Assembly (NCBI RefSeq): GCF_021378075.1
Contig: NZ_JAJUOS010000006.1
Coordinates: forward strand, 161,905-225,904
DNA length: 64,000 bases
DNA from: Rhodobacter flavimaris
Lineage (GTDB): Bacteria; Pseudomonadota; Alphaproteobacteria; Rhodobacterales; Rhodobacteraceae
Direction: 5' to 3'
The translations under genes and the position numbers were made by a program. Shown one piece after another: positions 35,600 to 44,994 of this stretch; positions within the stretch are counted from its first letter, which is position 1, and each line of letters begins with the position of its first letter. The notes below the pieces were generated by a model. It saw only the letters and a program-made list of their open reading frames with translations, had not been told where the DNA came from and searched no databases.

Positions 35600-36069
35600 G
35601 CCGGAACCCGGAAGCCGATGAAGAACTCTTCGAGCTTTGGGAAACGGTGGACGCACATCCCCGTTTCCCGCTCGATCGCATCGGCTGACTGCGTGATCCC
35701 TTCGAGCGTCTCCGCCGCGAGCACGAACCACATGTTCAGCCGGTGCGTACGTTCATAATTATGCGCAACCTCGGGATGGGCATTGACCAAAGTCATGACC
35801 CGCTCGAATTCGGCCTCGGGCACTTCCATCGCGCAAAGGCAAAACGCCCCGCCCATCGCGGCGGCATCGAAAAACGGCCCGAAACGCGTGATCGCGCCCA
35901 GCTCGCGCAGATGGCGGATACGGGCGATCAGGTCTTTTTCTTCCAGCCCAAGCTGTTCAGCCGCAACCGCGAACGGGTGCGGCGCGATCGGAAAACCGTC
36001 TTGGAGCGCGTTCAGGATCTTTCGATCCACCGCGTCGAGCGCGTCGGGCGGAAGCGGCGCGCGTCTCAT
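35596..36069 (-). CDS. nirG: NirG, siroheme decarboxylase subunit
   Basis: This 157-residue AsnC/Lrp-fold protein belongs to the siroheme decarboxylase complex. It shows VDRKILNALQDGFPIAPHPFAVAAEQLGL, RFGPFFDAAAMGG and NYERTHRLNMWFVLAAE, then FIGFRVPA. It overlaps nirDL and nirH by four bases each, indicating translational coupling. A TTGA-N6-TCAT sequence inside the gene (35783-35796) is probably chance. Confidence 0.86.
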   Translation of the reverse strand: MRRAPLPPDALDAVDRKILNALQDGFPIAPHPFAVAAEQLGLEEKDLIARIRHLRELGAITRFGPFFDAAAMGGAFCLCAMEVPEAEFERVMTLVNAHPEVAHNYERTHRLNMWFVLAAETLEGITQSADAIERETGMCVHRFPKLEEFFIGFRVPA

Positions 36070-37058
36070 TCCGCGGCCTCGAGAACGGGGCGGGCCTGAA
36101 GCATGGCGCCGGTCTGTTTGAAGCAGCGGATCGAGAACAGCACGCGCGGCTCGGCCTCGGCAAGTTCGGGCAGCACGGAGGCCGCGGCGATGACCTCAAG
36201 CGCCTCGGAGCGGGTCTTGGCGTGAACCATACAAAACAGCGGATGCTCCCACCCTTCCGACAGGCGACGCTCGTAGCACAGCGTCACGCCGGGGTGGCGG
36301 ATCAGCGCCTTGCCCGCAGCCTCGACCTGATCGAGCGGCAGCTTCCACGTCACCATCGCGTTCGAGCGCCAGCCAAGCGCACGATGGCGCACGATGATGC
36401 CCATGCGGGTGATGATGCGCGCCTCGCTGAGTGCGGCGATCCGTGCGATGACCTCTTCCTCGGTCATGCCAAGGCGTGCGCCTATCTCGGCGAAGGGCTG
36501 CGGCACCAGCGGCAGGCCGTCAGTAAGCGTCTGCAAGATCGCGCGGTCCCCCTCGCGGATCGCATCGAGATCGGCCGGTTGATCAAGCTTGAGCACATGG
36601 CGCGGCCCGTCGAGGCGGAAGCCCAGATCGACGTTGAACGCTCGCTGCAACGGCAGGTTCAGCACCCGCAGCCCGCTGCGCTCTGCGATCCGCTCAAGAA
36701 TCGCGGAAAGGGTATCGGCATCGGGCGCGGTGGCGACGAACCAGATGTTCCACTCATCCTCGCGCAGGTAGGAATGGTTGACGCCCGGTTCGGAACCGAC
36801 GATCTGCGCCACTTCCTCGATGCGCCACTCGGGCACCGAAAGCGCCGCGAGCGTCGAGGCGCCAACGGTATTGGGTCGACAGGTCGCGCCAACACGGGCC
36901 ATGGTGCCAGTGTCGCGCAGCTGGACAAGGCGCATCAGCACCTCGTCCTCGGTCTCGTTCAGCATCTGGGCCATGGCCGCGAAGGGGCGGGCCACCAGCG
37001 GCAGGTCGCGCTGCCATTCGTCCAGAAGGCGCATGTCGAGGGGCGTCAGAAATGCCAT
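36066..37058 (-). CDS. nirDL: NirDL fusion, siroheme decarboxylase
   Basis: This protein of about 330 residues is two AsnC/Lrp-type units in tandem. The first (1-150) has MARVGATCRPNTVGASTLAA and NHSYLREDEWNIWFVATA. The second (170-325) has ILQTLTDGLPLVPQPFAEIGARLG, RMGIIVRHRALGWRSNAM and CYERRLSEGWEHPLFCMVH. Fused NirDL is usual in Paracoccus-type operons. A GTG at 37064 that overlaps the nirF stop is an alternative start to the ATG at 37058. Confidence 0.88.
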   Translation of the reverse strand: MAFLTPLDMRLLDEWQRDLPLVARPFAAMAQMLNETEDEVLMRLVQLRDTGTMARVGATCRPNTVGASTLAALSVPEWRIEEVAQIVGSEPGVNHSYLREDEWNIWFVATAPDADTLSAILERIAERSGLRVLNLPLQRAFNVDLGFRLDGPRHVLKLDQPADLDAIREGDRAILQTLTDGLPLVPQPFAEIGARLGMTEEEVIARIAALSEARIITRMGIIVRHRALGWRSNAMVTWKLPLDQVEAAGKALIRHPGVTLCYERRLSEGWEHPLFCMVHAKTRSEALEVIAAASVLPELAEAEPRVLFSIRCFKQTGAMLQARPVLEAAE

Positions 37059-37060
37059 GA

Positions 37061-38209
37061 TCACAATCCCAGTCTGTGGGCGCGCGCGGTGAAGAAGATC
37101 CCCGAGGGGCTCTCGGCCGCGATCTCGCCGATGGGTTGCAAGGTGGCGGTGTCATAGATCACCACCTTGTTCTCGTCCCGCACCGAGACCCAGGCTTCGG
37201 TCCCGCGCGAGGTGAATTCCATGTGCAGCACGGCCGGTCCGGGCTTCATTTCGCCCACGATCTCATGCGTCATCGAGTCGATGACCTGCACGGTGTCGTT
37301 GTCGGGATGGGCGAAATTGACCCAGACCTGCCGCCCGCCCGGGCGCGCCATGGCGAAGACCGGCTGTCCGTGAGTGGCGGTTCGGCCCGTTTCTTCCAAT
37401 GTGCGCGCGTCGATCCAGAGCACCTCGTGATGGTGGATTGCGGGCAGAACGATCTGGTCGCCCGCCTTCGCCCAACCCTCAAGGTGCGGCATCTTGTAAA
37501 CCGGCATTTCCTCTTGCCCGCGCCCGTAATGGGGCAGGATGCGGCGCGGCTCGGGCACCTCGGCCCAGAGGTCGATCGAGGTCAGCCCGTCCTCGCCGAA
37601 AAGCCCGGCGATATAGGTGCGCCCGTCATCGGTGACGAGTGCGTCATAGGGCTCGGCGCCGATATTGCTCAGCGTGGTGATCTTGGGCTCGGCGCCCGAC
37701 ATATCGACGATCTTCGTCTCGCCCGTGTCCCAGACCGAGAAGACGAACTTGCGGCCAGCGGCGTCTTCCAGCCCAAGGGCCTTGCCGCCCGCGGGGATCG
37801 AGGCGACCTGTTCCAGCGTCTCGGCGTCGAAGATATTCACGCCACCGGGTTCGTAATTCGCCACGGCGATCAGCTTGCCATCGTCGGAAATCGCCCCGCC
37901 GATGGAATTGCCCGCCTGCACGACGCGCCCGACGATCTGCTGCGTCAGCAGGTCAAGCTTGGTCAGCCCGCCGTCGCGACCGAAGATATAGGCAAAACGC
38001 TCGTCTGCCGAAAAGACCAGCGAGGCATGCGACAGATCGCCGAACCCCTCGACCCGGCCAATCGCGGCACGTTCGGATTGATCGACGATCAGCACCGAGC
38101 CCGTCGCGCGTTCGACCACGACCCCCAGATCGCCGGTGGCGCGCAACTCTTGCGCGAATGCGGGGGCGGTGAGGGCGGTGCACAGCAGGAAAGCAGCAAG
38201 ACGGTTCAT
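37061..38209 (-). CDS. nirF: NirF, haem d1 biosynthesis propeller protein
   Basis: This 382-residue periplasmic protein has a signal peptide (MNRLAAFLLCTALTAPAFA) and a beta-propeller akin to the NirS d1 domain, without a c-haem motif. Typical segments are DLGVVVERATGSVLIVD, VYKMPHLEGWAKAGDQIVLPAIHHHEVLWID and HMEFTSRGTEAWVSVRDEN. NirF acts in late haem d1 synthesis with NirN and NirS. It overlaps nirC (4 bp). Confidence 0.92.
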   Translation of the reverse strand: MNRLAAFLLCTALTAPAFAQELRATGDLGVVVERATGSVLIVDQSERAAIGRVEGFGDLSHASLVFSADERFAYIFGRDGGLTKLDLLTQQIVGRVVQAGNSIGGAISDDGKLIAVANYEPGGVNIFDAETLEQVASIPAGGKALGLEDAAGRKFVFSVWDTGETKIVDMSGAEPKITTLSNIGAEPYDALVTDDGRTYIAGLFGEDGLTSIDLWAEVPEPRRILPHYGRGQEEMPVYKMPHLEGWAKAGDQIVLPAIHHHEVLWIDARTLEETGRTATHGQPVFAMARPGGRQVWVNFAHPDNDTVQVIDSMTHEIVGEMKPGPAVLHMEFTSRGTEAWVSVRDENKVVIYDTATLQPIGEIAAESPSGIFFTARAHRLGL

Positions 38210-38529
38210 TGGTTTTGATCTTTCAGCAGGTAATCGGCGATCCAGTAGGCCTCGGCCTCGCTCATCAGCGGGCGCCAGGGCGGCATCGCGGTATTGGGCA
38301 CACCGTCAAGAATAACAGTGGCGATCAGTTCGCGGTCCTGGCCCTCCAGCGCCTCGGGGGTCAGCGGACTGCCAAGCCCCCCCTTGCGCGTCAGCCCGTG
38401 GCACGAGCCGCAATCCTGGACGACCAGATGCTCAAGCTGCGCCGCGCGCTCTGGCCCCACCACTTCGGCGGTGGCCGGCAGCGTGATTGCAAGCAACAGC
38501 AGGACGGCGGCGGCGAGCATCTTAGGCAT
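38206..38529 (-). CDS. nirC: NirC, small cytochrome c
   Basis: This 107-residue periplasmic cytochrome has a signal peptide (MPKMLAAAVLLLLAITLPATA), one haem motif CGSCH (VQDCGSCHGLTRKGGLG) and candidate axial Met in NTAMPPWRPLM. NirC donates electrons to or serves maturation of NirS. The ATG at 38529 lies 8 bp inside the end of nirE. Longer upstream starts lack a signal peptide. Confidence 0.9.
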   Translation of the reverse strand: MPKMLAAAVLLLLAITLPATAEVVGPERAAQLEHLVVQDCGSCHGLTRKGGLGSPLTPEALEGQDRELIATVILDGVPNTAMPPWRPLMSEAEAYWIADYLLKDQNQ

Positions 38530-39316
38530 GGCACCGCTCCGCGCCGGGATCGGCCAGAGCGGCCGAGCACAGGCAGCCAGCGCTGGTGCGCCCCGAGAGA
38601 CCCGCAACCGCGCCCACAATGAAGATCACCGGGCTTTCGAGGTCCGAGCGCGCCAGATCTCCCTCGATCCGGTCAAGCCGGGAATCGAGGCGCTGCTCTT
38701 GCGCGGTGGTGGCCGAGGCGACCGCCATGACCGGGGTCGATCCTTCCAGCCCATGCGCCATCAGCTGCGTCGCGATCAGGCGGATCGTGGCCTTGCCCAT
38801 GTAGAAGACGAGCGTGGTTTCCGGGTCGGCAAGCCCCGCCCAGTCGAGATCGAGCATCTCGTCGGCCTTGCAATGGCCGGTGATGTAGCGCACCGAACGC
38901 GCCAGACCACGATGCGTCAGCGGCACCCCGGTGGAGGCCGAAGCCCCCTGTGCCGCGGTAATGCCCGGCACCACGGCGAAGGGCACACCGGCCTCGGCCA
39001 GTCGCGCGGTTTCTTCGCAGCCACGGCCGAAGATGAACGGATCGCCTCCCTTGAGGCGCACCACGTTGCGGCCCGCCTGCGCGTAACGCACGAGAATTTC
39101 GTTGATTTCCTCTTGCGGCACCGGGTGGTGATGCGTGCTCTTGCCAACGTTCACCCGCTCGGCCTCCGGCGGAATCATCGCCAGGATCTCAGCGGCGACA
39201 AGCCGGTCATAGACCACGACATCGGCGGAGCCGATCAGCCGCGCCGCCTTGAGGGTCAACAATTCCGGGTCGCCCGGACCTGCGCCGACAAGTGTAACCG
39301 TCCCTATGTTACCCAT
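38522..39316 (-). CDS. nirE: NirE, uroporphyrinogen-III C-methyltransferase
   Basis: This 264-residue SAM-dependent enzyme makes precorrin-2 for haem d1. Family motifs are LVGAGPGDPELLTLKA, DVVVYDRLV, RLKGGDPFIFGRG, VVPGITAAQGASASTGVPLTHR and YMGK. The C-terminus has an extra tail with two Cys (CLCSAALADPG). The start at 39316 is chosen for its fit to MGNIGTVTLVGAG. It heads the nirE-to-nirN run and has its own NNR-type box 67 bp upstream. Confidence 0.92.
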   Translation of the reverse strand: MGNIGTVTLVGAGPGDPELLTLKAARLIGSADVVVYDRLVAAEILAMIPPEAERVNVGKSTHHHPVPQEEINEILVRYAQAGRNVVRLKGGDPFIFGRGCEETARLAEAGVPFAVVPGITAAQGASASTGVPLTHRGLARSVRYITGHCKADEMLDLDWAGLADPETTLVFYMGKATIRLIATQLMAHGLEGSTPVMAVASATTAQEQRLDSRLDRIEGDLARSDLESPVIFIVGAVAGLSGRTSAGCLCSAALADPGAERCHA

Positions 39317-39376
39317 GTCACGTCCTCTGCTTGGAATTACTCCAACCGACCATGCCAAAACTGACCCGCGATTATC

Positions 39377-39390
39377 TTGACGGAAGTCAA
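39377..39390 (-). promoter_or_regulatory. NNR/FNR-type box upstream of nirE
   Basis: TTGACGGAAGTCAA is a near-perfect palindrome of the TTGAC-N4-GTCAA form. Its centre is 67 bp before the nirE start and just downstream of the cupredoxin gene, so nirECF(DL)GHJN can be induced independently of nirS. Confidence 0.78.
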
Positions 39391-39418
39391 TCTTGGCCGA
39401 TCCAGGTGGAATTTCCTG

Positions 39419-39832
39419 CTAGGGCTTGACGATGACCTTGCCAATCATGTCGCGGCTTTCCCAATGCGGGCCGCACAGATAGCCCCATTCGCCGGGGATA
39501 TCGAAGGTCTGCTCTGCGGTTTCTTCGGGGAAGAGGCGCTCACTTTCGGGCTCGCCCGCATCGCGAAACCAGGTCGAATGTGAGGTGCGTTTGTCCACGT
39601 TCACCCAGCGAATCGTGGTGCCCGCGGGAACTTCGACCTCGACGGGGCAGAAGGTGTATTTGTACATCAGAACGACCTCGACACCCTCTGCATCCGCCGA
39701 AGGGTGGCCATAGATCTCGGCATAGCGCTCCTCTGCCTCGGTGCAGATCGCGGCGATCTTGACAGGGTCGGTCTCGGCCAGGGCCGGCGCGGCCCAGAGC
39801 GCGGCAAGGGCGATCGGAAGAATGGCTTTCAT
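39419..39832 (-). CDS. Periplasmic cupredoxin of the nir locus
   Basis: This 137-residue protein has a signal peptide (MKAILPIALAALWAAPALA) and a cupredoxin domain. Candidate type 1 copper ligands are His in RTSHSTW and C, H and M in YLCGPHWESRDM, giving C-X2-H-X5-M spacing. It may donate electrons to NirS, as pseudoazurin or azurin do elsewhere, but it is a different subfamily. The ATG at 39832 has GGAG eight bases upstream. A hairpin lies 29 bp upstream and the nirE box lies after it. Confidence 0.8.
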   Translation of the reverse strand: MKAILPIALAALWAAPALAETDPVKIAAICTEAEERYAEIYGHPSADAEGVEVVLMYKYTFCPVEVEVPAGTTIRWVNVDKRTSHSTWFRDAGEPESERLFPEETAEQTFDIPGEWGYLCGPHWESRDMIGKVIVKP

Positions 39833-39860
39833 CGTCAATACTCCATCCGGAAAAGGAGAA

Positions 39861-39884
39861 GGGCGGCAGGTTACCCCGCCGCCC
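39861..39884 (-). terminator. Hairpin after the NirT-type fusion gene
   Basis: GGGCGGC (39861-39867) pairs with GCCGCCC (39878-39884). The minus-strand continuation TTCTCCTTTTCC is U-rich. It is probably a partial terminator before the cupredoxin gene. Confidence 0.6.
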
Positions 39885-39892
39885 CGTCCTTG

Positions 39893-41689
39893 TCACTGCG
39901 CCGTGGCGTTGATTTCCACGTTGGGATCGTCAAGCCCCAGTCGCCAGTCCATCGAGACATGGTGGAAGCGCGCGGTGGTAAAGTCGTCGTGGATCGCGAA
40001 GCCCACGGTGTAGACCTTGCCAGCCTCGATCTTCACATCGCCCGGTGCCCCGGTATCAAGCGGGCGCTTGATGACCACGGTCCAGGTGTCGCCTTCCAGC
40101 GTGACCGAGGTGTCGATCGGTGCGCCCTCATCCACACGGCGTGCATCGAGGATGTGGCCGTTGTTGCCGCCGGTCGGGTTGGCGCGCAGAAGGTCCATGA
40201 AGGTGCCGCCATCGAGATAGGCCGCGATCTCATCCTCGGACTTCAGCTTGTCCCATCCACCGAGCGGTGCGTTGTTACGCCCCTTCAGCTCGATCTCGGT
40301 ACGCGATTCCGCGATGTATTTCGAGACGAACTCGCTCGCGCCGATGCGCTGCGCCACATCTCCGGCCGCCGCCAGGGCATCCGCTTCCGGCGCGTCGGGC
40401 ATGTAGCGGCTGTCGTTGTGGCAGGTCGCCCAGCAACCGGCCTGCTCGACATATTCGATGCCCTGGCCCGCGATCATCATGGCCACCTTGACCGGGTTGT
40501 CGGGGTCCATCTTGCCGCCGTCGACGAAGGGCACGGGCGTATGCGCCGCGGCCTTGAACTGGAGGCGCAGATAGAGGTTCTCGGCATCGTGGGTCGCCTG
40601 AAGCGTGGCGTCGATCGAGCCGCGCTTGCCCGGGATCGGGGTCGGCTCGGCCTTCTCGCCGGTCACGATCTTCTGACCCATCGCCGCGAGTTCCTTGGCG
40701 TGGCAGGTCGAGCACTTGTCGCCGCCCTTGGTAAAGGGACGTGCGCCGCCATGCGTCTTGCCGTTCTGGACCCATTCGAAGCTGGCCTGGCCCGGGTAGA
40801 ACATGGTCACCGCAATCGGGTTGGTCTTGCCCCAGTCGATCCCGGCATCGGCAGTTCCGCTAGACGCGGCAGCGGCTGTCGAGGCCGGAGCCCCTACATC
40901 GCCGGCGCTGGCCGCGGCCTTGGCCTGCTCGACCGCGGCGGCGATACGCGCGGCAACCGCATCCTCGGCGGCCTTGGCGGCAGCGGCGGCGGCTTCGGCC
41001 TCGGCGGCCTCTTTCGCCTCGATCCGTGCCAGGCTGTCGAGATATTCCTGCGGGATTTCACGCGCGAACTTGGGGTTCGGCGATTCCAGCCCGGCAAGGT
41101 ATTCCTCGTCGGCGCGGTCACGCAGATCCTTGTGCGCGATCCCCTTGTGGCAGTCGATACAGGTCTGGCCCGTCTCGATCGCGTTCATATGCTGCTGGCG
41201 CGCGCGCGGGCGCTGCTTCTCGGGCAGCATGGATTCGAAATCGTGGCAGTTGCGGCATTCGCGCGAGTCGGTGGATTTCATCCGCTCCCACTCGTGCATC
41301 GCCAGCTCCAGCCGCTTGGCGTCGAATTTCTCGGGCGTCGAGATCGAGCCGGTCAGCTTGCCCCAGACTTCCCTAGAGGCCTGGATCTTGCGGATGATCT
41401 TGTGCGTCCAGTCCTTCGGGACGTGGCAGTCCGAGCAGACCGCGCCCACGCCCGAGCGGTTCACGTCGTGGATCGTGCCCTTGTACTCGGCATAGACGTT
41501 ATCCTCCATCTCATGGCACGAGATGCAGAAGGGCATCGTGTTGGTGGCTTCCATGGCGGTGTTGAACCCACCCCAGAAGACGATCCCTGCGATGAAAGCC
41601 GCGGCGGCGCCCATGACGGGCACGCCGAAATAGACGTAACGGCGCCAGAGGCGTCCGGTTTTTTTGGTTTCGGTGGTGTCGTCAGACAT
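39893..41689 (-). CDS. NapC/NirT tetrahaem cytochrome fused to ethylbenzene dehydrogenase-like haem domain
   Basis: This 598-residue membrane-anchored multihaem protein has one TM helix at about 20-42. A NapC/NirT-type quinol dehydrogenase part follows, with CISCH (55), CSDCH (85), CRNCH (145) and CIDCH (177). Residues about 220-280 form an Ala/Glu-rich linker. The C-terminal half resembles the haem-binding gamma-subunit domain of ethylbenzene dehydrogenase and opens with a fifth CSTCH (326) and an unusual CWATCH (419-424, CX3CH). It probably takes electrons from quinol to NirS or a periplasmic carrier. It follows nirS with a terminator-like hairpin between. The domain assignment of the C-terminal half is less certain than that of NirT. 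Confidence 0.82.
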   Translation of the reverse strand: MSDDTTETKKTGRLWRRYVYFGVPVMGAAAAFIAGIVFWGGFNTAMEATNTMPFCISCHEMEDNVYAEYKGTIHDVNRSGVGAVCSDCHVPKDWTHKIIRKIQASREVWGKLTGSISTPEKFDAKRLELAMHEWERMKSTDSRECRNCHDFESMLPEKQRPRARQQHMNAIETGQTCIDCHKGIAHKDLRDRADEEYLAGLESPNPKFAREIPQEYLDSLARIEAKEAAEAEAAAAAAKAAEDAVAARIAAAVEQAKAAASAGDVGAPASTAAAASSGTADAGIDWGKTNPIAVTMFYPGQASFEWVQNGKTHGGARPFTKGGDKCSTCHAKELAAMGQKIVTGEKAEPTPIPGKRGSIDATLQATHDAENLYLRLQFKAAAHTPVPFVDGGKMDPDNPVKVAMMIAGQGIEYVEQAGCWATCHNDSRYMPDAPEADALAAAGDVAQRIGASEFVSKYIAESRTEIELKGRNNAPLGGWDKLKSEDEIAAYLDGGTFMDLLRANPTGGNNGHILDARRVDEGAPIDTSVTLEGDTWTVVIKRPLDTGAPGDVKIEAGKVYTVGFAIHDDFTTARFHHVSMDWRLGLDDPNVEINATAQ

Positions 41690-41762
41690 GATGGCTCCTG
41701 CGCGGCGGAGGGGTCTTGGCGTCTGGCAGCACCCGTCCAGCCCTATGCATGGGAAGAAAAGG

Positions 41763-41789
41763 GGGCCGCCCCGGTATCCGAGGCGGCCC
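41763..41789 (-). terminator. Terminator or attenuator after nirS
   Basis: GGGCCGCC (41763-41770) pairs with GGCGGCCC (41782-41789). The minus strand continues CCCCTTTTCTTCCC. No new NNR-type box is seen before the NirT-type gene, so partial read-through from nirS is likely. Confidence 0.7.
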
Positions 41790-41807
41790 GCTGCACGTGG
41801 ACCGTTA

Positions 41808-43487
41808 TCAGGTCACGTGGTTGGTGCGGTTGTAGACGTTGAACTTGCCGGTCGGGGCATAGAGGCCCTTCACGCGGGCTTTCTCTTCCAGCGTCTCGGC
41901 GTCGTAGATCACCATCTCGCCGTTCGGCTCTTTCGAGTCCTTCATGTTCCACTTGGACACCCACACCTCGGTGCCGTCCTTGTTGAACTCGAAGTGCACC
42001 GCGGCGCTACCGGTTTCGTCCGTGACCTGAATGGTCTTGGCGATTTCGCCGGTGGCCTTGTCGATGACCTGGATCGACTGCTGAACTTCCGGATCCGGGT
42101 GCTTGGTCTGGTCAGCCCAGACATACTTCGAATTCGGATGGGTGCGGATGAACAGGCCGGGGCCGTCCGTCTCGACCGTGTAGCAGACTTTCCACGCTTG
42201 GTCGGCATGCCCCTCGGGGTCGTTGCCCCAAACGGTCACGGTGCCTTCGCCCAAGTGGGTGGTGCCGGCGACCGGACCGCAGTTCGGGTCATCCCAGTTG
42301 GCGCCCGGGCCGGGGTGCGGCAGCGCGCCGACGTCGATCATCGCTTCAAGCTTGCGCTCTTTGGTATCGACCACGACCATCTTGTTCGAGGCGTTCGCCG
42401 CGATCTGGAAGTAACGGCCGGTGGTGTCGAAGAAACCATCGTGCAGGAACTTGGCCGAGTTGATTTCCTCGATGCGCAGGTTGTCGAGGTCGGAGTAGTC
42501 CACCTGCCACATCTGGCCCAGCTCTTTCACGGCGACGAGGAAGCTCGACTCGTTCGGAGTGGTGTAGATGGCGGCCACGCGGGCCTCTTCCACATAGTTG
42601 CCGTCCACGTTGATACCGCGGGTCGAGACGACCTTGAGCGGCTCCATGGTTTCGGCGTCGGCGATCACGAAGTGCGGCGGCCAGTAGCCCCCACCGATCA
42701 CGTATTTGCCGTCGCCCGAAACGGCCACGTCACGCGCGTCGTGGGCGATATCGACCTCGGCGACCAGCATCTTCTCGGGCGTCTGCCAGAGGTCGATCTT
42801 GGTCATCTTGCCGTCGCGGCCCATGGTGTACCAGAAGCGGCCCGGGTTCTCGGTGTGCTCCACGTTGTGGTGCTCGGAGGCCTTGATCACGTGCACGGCA
42901 TAGCCGGTCGGGATATGGGTCACGACTTCCTTGGTGTCGCCGTCGATGATGGCAACCTTGCCGACGTCACGCTCGATGACGACGAAGAAGTTTTCCCAGT
43001 TGCGGCCGTGCAGCGGCTCGGTCGGGTAATCGGCCGGCTCGACATAGACCTTGCGGCTGGCTTTCATCTGCTCGAGCGAGAATTCCGGCGGCTTGGGCGC
43101 ATCCATCTGGATGTAGGTCGCCATGTCCTTGATTTCCTGCTCGGACAGGATGTCCGAGAAGTTGTTCATCCCGCCTTCGGTACCGAAGGAGATGATCTTT
43201 TCAAGGCGTTCCTGACCCAGTTGCAGCGTGCCACCTTCGGTCACGGTGCCATCGGCTGCGGTCTTCTTCCAATGCGGCTCGAGGTTCTTGCCGGTGGCGC
43301 CTTTACGCAGAACACCGTGGCAGCCCGCGCACTGCTGGAAGTAAATCTCTTTGGAATGCTCGAAGGCTTCCGGGCTCAGCGTCGGGGCCTCCTGGGCGAA
43401 GGCAGGCAGCGCCACGCCGGTGAGCAGCACCGCGAGGCTGGCGACCGAGCCCAGGCCGAAGCGTTTCGTAATTCTCTCAAGTGACAT
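41808..43487 (-). CDS. nirS: NirS, cytochrome cd1 nitrite reductase
   Basis: This 559-residue periplasmic enzyme reduces nitrite to NO. It has a signal peptide ([19 protein letters not shown] to ALPAFA), a c-haem domain with CAGCH ([17 protein letters not shown]), and the d1 propeller. Propeller segments include [37 protein letters not shown] and [18 protein letters not shown], ending VYNRTNHVT. The ATG at 43487 is chosen because CAGGAG precedes it and because it gives the signal peptide. The box TTGACCAAAGTCAA lies 70 bp upstream. Confidence 0.96.
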   Translation of the reverse strand: MSLERITKRFGLGSVASLAVLLTGVALPAFAQEAPTLSPEAFEHSKEIYFQQCAGCHGVLRKGATGKNLEPHWKKTAADGTVTEGGTLQLGQERLEKIISFGTEGGMNNFSDILSEQEIKDMATYIQMDAPKPPEFSLEQMKASRKVYVEPADYPTEPLHGRNWENFFVVIERDVGKVAIIDGDTKEVVTHIPTGYAVHVIKASEHHNVEHTENPGRFWYTMGRDGKMTKIDLWQTPEKMLVAEVDIAHDARDVAVSGDGKYVIGGGYWPPHFVIADAETMEPLKVVSTRGINVDGNYVEEARVAAIYTTPNESSFLVAVKELGQMWQVDYSDLDNLRIEEINSAKFLHDGFFDTTGRYFQIAANASNKMVVVDTKERKLEAMIDVGALPHPGPGANWDDPNCGPVAGTTHLGEGTVTVWGNDPEGHADQAWKVCYTVETDGPGLFIRTHPNSKYVWADQTKHPDPEVQQSIQVIDKATGEIAKTIQVTDETGSAAVHFEFNKDGTEVWVSKWNMKDSKEPNGEMVIYDAETLEEKARVKGLYAPTGKFNVYNRTNHVT

Positions 43488-43550
43488 GATCACTCTCCTG
43501 TGGGGGCGATGAGGCAGGTGCGACACTGCCCGGAGAGCGCCTGCGATACA

Positions 43551-43564
43551 TTGACCAAAGTCAA
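43551..43564 (-). promoter_or_regulatory. NNR/FNR-type box upstream of nirS
   Basis: TTGACCAAAGTCAA fits the TTGAC-N4-GTCAA palindrome. Its centre is about 70 bp before the nirS start. Confidence 0.82.
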
Positions 43565-43657
43565 GTTTCTGTGAGGCGCAGATCATTGCCCGAAGCGCCG
43601 CCAAAACATCGATCCATTACAATATGTTAGGCCGCAGCCTCTCCAAGACGCCGGATT

Positions 43658-43671
43658 TTGACTTTCGTTAA
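43658..43671 (+). promoter_or_regulatory. NNR/FNR-type box upstream of nnrS
   Basis: TTGACTTTCGTTAA is identical to the box before norC. Its centre lies about 92 bp before the nnrS start. With the nirS box it gives separate control of the two divergent genes. Confidence 0.75.
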
Positions 43672-43756
43672 GGTCGGAGGCGGGCGGGGGACTCATGGTT
43701 TGGGAGACATGTCGTTTTCGGGTCGCCGCGCGATCCAGAGCTTGGAAGGCACCCCT

Positions 43757-44974
43757 ATGAGCGTATTTGCACGCATCCTCTCGGAAGGTTTTAGGATCTT
43801 CTTTCTCGCCACACTGATCAGTGCGGTCGTTCTGCTTGGCATCTGGCTGTGGATCTATAGCGCGGACCAGTTCGGTCTTGGCCTGCCCGAGTTTCCCTTT
43901 GCTCCCGCCGCGATGCACTGGCACGCGCATGAAATGATCTTCGGCTTCGCCACGGCGGCCGTTGGCGGGTTCTTCCTGACCGCCGTTCCGAACTGGACCG
44001 GGGCCGACGGGGCGCGGGCGCGATTCCTTGGCGCGGCCGCGGCGCTGTGGCTGGCGGCGCGATTCGCGGTGTGGTTTTCGGGTCAGCTGCCGCCCCTTGT
44101 TGTCGCACTCGTCTGCCTCGCTTTCCTGCCTGTTCTGGGGGCGCGACTCGCGATGCTGCTGCTCAAACGACCCAAGCCGCAGAACGTCATCCTGCTGGCG
44201 GTTCTGGCGCTGATCTGGACGGGTGAGTTGCTGGTTCAGGCCGACTGGATGGGTTGGGCCTGGGGCGATGCCGGGCGCGGGCTGCGGGTTGCGCTGCTGG
44301 CGCTGGTCGCCCTGATCGCGGTGATTGGCGGGCGCGTGACCCCCGCCTTCACCCGCAACGCGATGATCCGCACCGGGCGCGAGCACGACCTGCCCGCAAG
44401 CGGCGGGCAGCTTGATCTTGCGGGCAGCGCCGCCGCAATCGCCACGGCGGCGCTGGCGGCCCTGCCGATCCCTGAGGTCATTCCGGGCGCGGCCGCCTGC
44501 ATCGCCGGGGCACTGGCGCTGATCCGGCTTTCGCGCTGGCAAGGTCTCTGGACGCGCCCCTTCGCGATCCTGTGGACGATGCATCTGTCCTACGGACTTC
44601 TCGGGCTTGGACTGATTGCGCTTGGGCTGGCGTGGATCGGGGTCGGCTCGGAAATCGCGGCGATTCACCTGCTGGGAATCGGTGGGACCGGGGGGATGAT
44701 TCTGTCGGTCCTCAGCCGCGCAAGCCTCGGCCACACCGGGCGCCCGCTGATCGCACCCCGCCCCGTGGCGATGGCCTATGCACTGATCCCGCTGGCCGCG
44801 ATCCTGCGCTGGCTGGCACCGCAAACGGGCACGCTCGAGCCACTTCTGACCCTTGCGGCAGGCCTCTCGTGGCTGGCGGGCTTTGGCCTTGCGCTGGTGG
44901 CGATGGCACCGATCCTGACCGCCCCGCGCGCACCGCGCGAACCGGCCCCGCCTGCCCCACCTCGTCGCCCGTGA
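43757..44974 (+). CDS. nnrS: NnrS-family haem-copper membrane protein
   Basis: This 405-residue protein has about twelve TM helices and the NnrS hallmark MHWHAHEMIFGFATAAVGGFFLTAVPNWTG. RVTPAFTRNAM and GTGGMILSVLSRASLGHTGRPL follow. NnrS is part of the NO response and relieves nitrosative stress, probably by handling haem/copper or NO-modified iron. The start at 43757 follows GGAAGG; longer upstream frames begin at the regulatory box and are unlikely. The Pro-rich tail (PREPAPPAPPRRP) is not conserved in the family. Confidence 0.9.
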   Translation: MSVFARILSEGFRIFFLATLISAVVLLGIWLWIYSADQFGLGLPEFPFAPAAMHWHAHEMIFGFATAAVGGFFLTAVPNWTGADGARARFLGAAAALWLAARFAVWFSGQLPPLVVALVCLAFLPVLGARLAMLLLKRPKPQNVILLAVLALIWTGELLVQADWMGWAWGDAGRGLRVALLALVALIAVIGGRVTPAFTRNAMIRTGREHDLPASGGQLDLAGSAAAIATAALAALPIPEVIPGAAACIAGALALIRLSRWQGLWTRPFAILWTMHLSYGLLGLGLIALGLAWIGVGSEIAAIHLLGIGGTGGMILSVLSRASLGHTGRPLIAPRPVAMAYALIPLAAILRWLAPQTGTLEPLLTLAAGLSWLAGFGLALVAMAPILTAPRAPREPAPPAPPRRP

Positions 44975-44994
44975 TCACGCCAGTTCACGAACGA

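Noticed and set aside
35783..35796. TTGACCAAAGTCAT resembling an NNR box
   Set aside because: It lies inside nirG coding sequence in the middle of a tightly overlapping operon and its right half is imperfect.
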